A stretch of 15,021 nucleotides of DNA, taken from contig CAVFNL010000028.1 of the NCBI GenBank assembly GCA_963623875.1, positions 1-15,021 on the forward strand, written 5' to 3'. The DNA is from UBA3206 sp963623875 (lineage in GTDB: Bacteria > Bacillota_I > Bacilli_A > Acholeplasmatales > Anaeroplasmataceae). Below the pieces are notes generated by a model. The model saw only the letters and a program-made list of their open reading frames with translations. It was not told the DNA's origin and searched no databases. This document shows, piece after piece, positions 13,528 to 15,021 of this stretch. Position 1 is the first letter of the stretch, and every line of letters starts with the position of its first letter. The position numbers and the translations under genes were made by a program.

Positions 13528-13975
13528 TTATTTAATAAATCCGCCTAAATTCATAAAAAGTTCTAATTATCCGGGTTTTGAAGTTGTTGTGCTAAGATAA
13601 CCTATACTCTCTGAAATAAGGTCTTACTTAAACTTTATTTTCTATTAAACCATTCATATTTCTATCTCCTTCTAAATTAATCTCAAAATACACACTATCT
13701 TCCATCATATAAGTATCTAACATAGAATCGTTTCCTAAACTAACGACATCATATTTATTAATTTATACGATATCAAAATTCTTTATTTCTAAATACACTT
13801 TAAATACTATAAATATTTTAGAATAATCATAACCTTCTTTTGAAATAGTTGTATATTTTGCATTTTTAAAAAGTATGATATTACCATAAGTATTTCATGA
13901 TATTGTTTTGGATATTGTACATAAAGAATTTATCTTTATTTTATCAAATCTAAATTTATTTTCTTCTACACTCAT
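13528..13975 (-). pseudogene. Decayed gene with two internal stops and a frameshift
   Basis: From ATG 13975 one frame runs 116 codons to TAA 13628-13630, broken by TGA at 13895-13897 and TAA at 13763-13765. Between the stops it stays protein-like (NTYGNIILFKNAKYTTISKE; KIFIVFKVYLEIKNFDIV; YDVVSLGNDSMLD; VYFEINLEGDRNMNG). The alternating pattern faintly resembles DUF4352-type beta-sandwich domains of lipoproteins, a guess only. A good Shine-Dalgarno site (AGAAGGAGAT) precedes an internal ATG at MNGLIENKV. After a one-base shift the reading resumes as DLISESIGYLSTTTSKPG, a TAA, then LELFMNLGGFIK and a stop at 13528-13530. It is either one long-decayed gene or two adjacent small ones. Confidence 0.45.
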
Positions 13976-13977
13976 CT

Positions 13978-14280
13978 CTACATTAATTGTCTAAACATTG
14001 AAATAACATCATCTAACGAGGCTTCTTTAGGATTACCTGGATAACATGCATCTTTAAGTTCATCCTTTGATAAAGAAATTAAATCTTCTTCTTTTATACT
14101 TTCACACTTTTTAAGAATTCCTACATCTTCAGATGATTTCTTTTTGGAATTAATCACAGCACTTCTATATTCTTCTTGGCTCATACTAGTAGTATCGGCA
14201 CTGAAAGCTTCAGATATATCTTTGTATTTAGTGCCTGATACATCTTTGTTAAATTTCATTGCAATTGGAAGTAACTCCAT
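13978..14280 (-). pseudogene. C-terminal fragment of an iron-containing alcohol dehydrogenase
   Basis: The 100 residues match the last quarter of iron-dependent alcohol dehydrogenases (lactaldehyde reductase/FucO group, about 380 aa). MELLPIAMKFNK corresponds to the conserved NAILLPYVMEFN segment. Then follow KYKDISEAFSADTTSMSQEE, a helical stretch, LKDACYPGNPKEASLDDVIS (matching xDxCTPGNPRxxTxEDI) and the natural C-terminus. The NAD-binding domain and the iron-ligand residues are missing. A TAG lies two codons upstream of the ATG and no Shine-Dalgarno site is present, so the gene is 5'-truncated and inactive. The gap 14281-14382 shows nothing but AT-rich sequence with a T8 run flanked by ATATATA repeats. 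Confidence 0.75.
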
Positions 14281-14382
14281 AAGCTAATAAATCAGGATCT
14301 GTACAAACTAATATCCACAAATAAAATATAATTTTTAAAACGCATATATATTTTTTTTATATATCTTAAATTATTAAATTTA

Positions 14383-14411
14383 TTGAAATATAAAAATTTA
14401 TGCGCTATTAA
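14383..14411 (+). promoter_or_regulatory. Predicted promoter of the secreted-protein gene
   Basis: TTGAAA (14383-14388) and TATTAA (14406-14411) with 17-nt spacing. The -10 box is 9 nt from the GGGGGG-containing Shine-Dalgarno site at 14421-14427. Confidence 0.45.
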
Positions 14412-14435
14412 TTTTATATAAGGGGGGATTATATT

Positions 14436-15016
14436 ATGAAAAAAATATTACTTTTATCATTGTCATTATCTATATTTTTTATTTGTGTAAGGGTATTCGC
14501 TTTTAATGAATTAGGCACTAGTTCTGTAAATATTACATATACTGATGGAACAAATGATTATAAATCTATAAGAGAAGATTATTATATTACATCAAATGAT
14601 AATAAAATTTTTTTTCAGGTGAGGAAATTATTACCGATAATGGACGCTTTAACAACCATGCAGATGTAGTAAAAATCAGTAAAAGATATGATTTCGGTTT
14701 AAACGAATTATATAATGAGGGTTATAGAACTGCCGCAATAGAAATCAGAATGGATTTAAAAGAAATTGATGATGGATACCGACATATTTTTATATATGAT
14801 AATTTATGCAATGGTAAATTACTTTTAGGCGCTACTTTCGAACATGGTTCTGGTTTTAGAAATGATACTTTGGCAAAATATTATTTTTATTTAGAACTAA
14901 ATCTATTAGATATTTTAGATGGAGATTTTATAGTCCGTTATGACGCATCTGGAAAAGGAAATTATGATTGGCAAAAAAATATCTATGGACATGTTTTTAG
15001 CAAATGCCGTCACTGA
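14436..15016 (+). pseudogene. Secreted-protein gene frameshifted in a T8 run
   Basis: A strong AGGGGGGAT Shine-Dalgarno site precedes ATG 14436. The product begins with a clear signal peptide (MKKILLLSLSLSIFFICVRV, likely cleavage after VFA) and reads NDNKIFF at 14593-14613. The frame then turns into a short tail stopping at 14667-14669. In the -1 frame the protein continues without a break as SGEEIITDNGRFNNHADVV, RYDFGLNELYNEGYRTAAIE, MDLKEIDDGYRHIFIYD, LLLGATFEHGSGF, and FIVRYDASGKGNYDWQK, to TGA 15014-15016. Adding one T to T8 (14608-14615) restores a 193-residue secreted protein, probably a beta-sandwich; I do not recognise its family. The state may be true decay, reversible slippage or a sequencing error. 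It stands alone with its own promoter. Confidence 0.7.
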
Positions 15017-15021
15017 TTACT

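Noticed and set aside
13895..13897. TGA inside a frame could mean TGA codes for Trp (code 4)
   Set aside because: The same frame also has a TAA and a frameshift. The GGDEF-like gene ends in TGA, and Trp at conserved positions (for example in gltX) is TGG.

Overview
The window is strongly AT-rich. It has Shine-Dalgarno sites of AGGAGG/GGTGAT type, mostly TAA stops, intrinsic terminators with U-tracts, and protein families typical of Firmicutes: a long-form glutamyl-tRNA synthetase, BspA-type leucine-rich repeats and a choloylglycine hydrolase. This suggests an uncultured low-GC, probably gut-dwelling Firmicute or relative (clostridial, erysipelotrichal or Mollicutes-related). The species cannot be read from the sequence. 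TGA behaves as a stop and conserved Trp codons are TGG, so the standard bacterial code fits.

Nearly all genes lie on the minus strand, so transcription runs from high to low coordinates. From the right: 14436-15016 (+) is a secreted-protein gene broken by one base in a T8 run. 13528-14280 (-) holds decayed genes: the C-terminal quarter of an iron-dependent alcohol dehydrogenase and a frame with two internal stops. 13376-13506 (-) is a promoter, a short structured leader and a terminator in front of a nitroreductase/CoA-binding pair (13324-12436). A bidirectional terminator separates these from a plus-strand NifX/NifB-like cluster-binding protein (12048-12392), which is divergent from topB (11947-9497).

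Next comes a four-gene unit, 9449-6012: a six-TM protein with a degenerate GGDEF domain, a small unknown protein, a short Sfp-type phosphopantetheinyl transferase and gltX. It ends in a terminator. Just downstream is tRNA-Glu(CTC), with its own consensus promoter and terminator (5948-5784). A membrane-anchored BspA-like surface protein follows (5532-4108); a T13 run sits inside its predicted promoter spacer. Last are a GNAT acetyltransferase (3843-3355) and a unit of amidohydrolase plus choloylglycine hydrolase (3270-1024), ending in a 24-codon stub of another GNAT gene fused to a two-TM protein of unknown function (840-460). The left 460 bases hold only coding remnants.

The genes do not form one pathway. 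Housekeeping functions (tRNA-Glu and its synthetase, topoisomerase, carrier-protein activation) are mixed with accessory surface, redox and amide-hydrolysis functions. The two most interesting signals are homopolymer runs in places where slippage could switch surface or secreted proteins (5566-5578 and 14608-14615), and the compact leader at 13376-13506.
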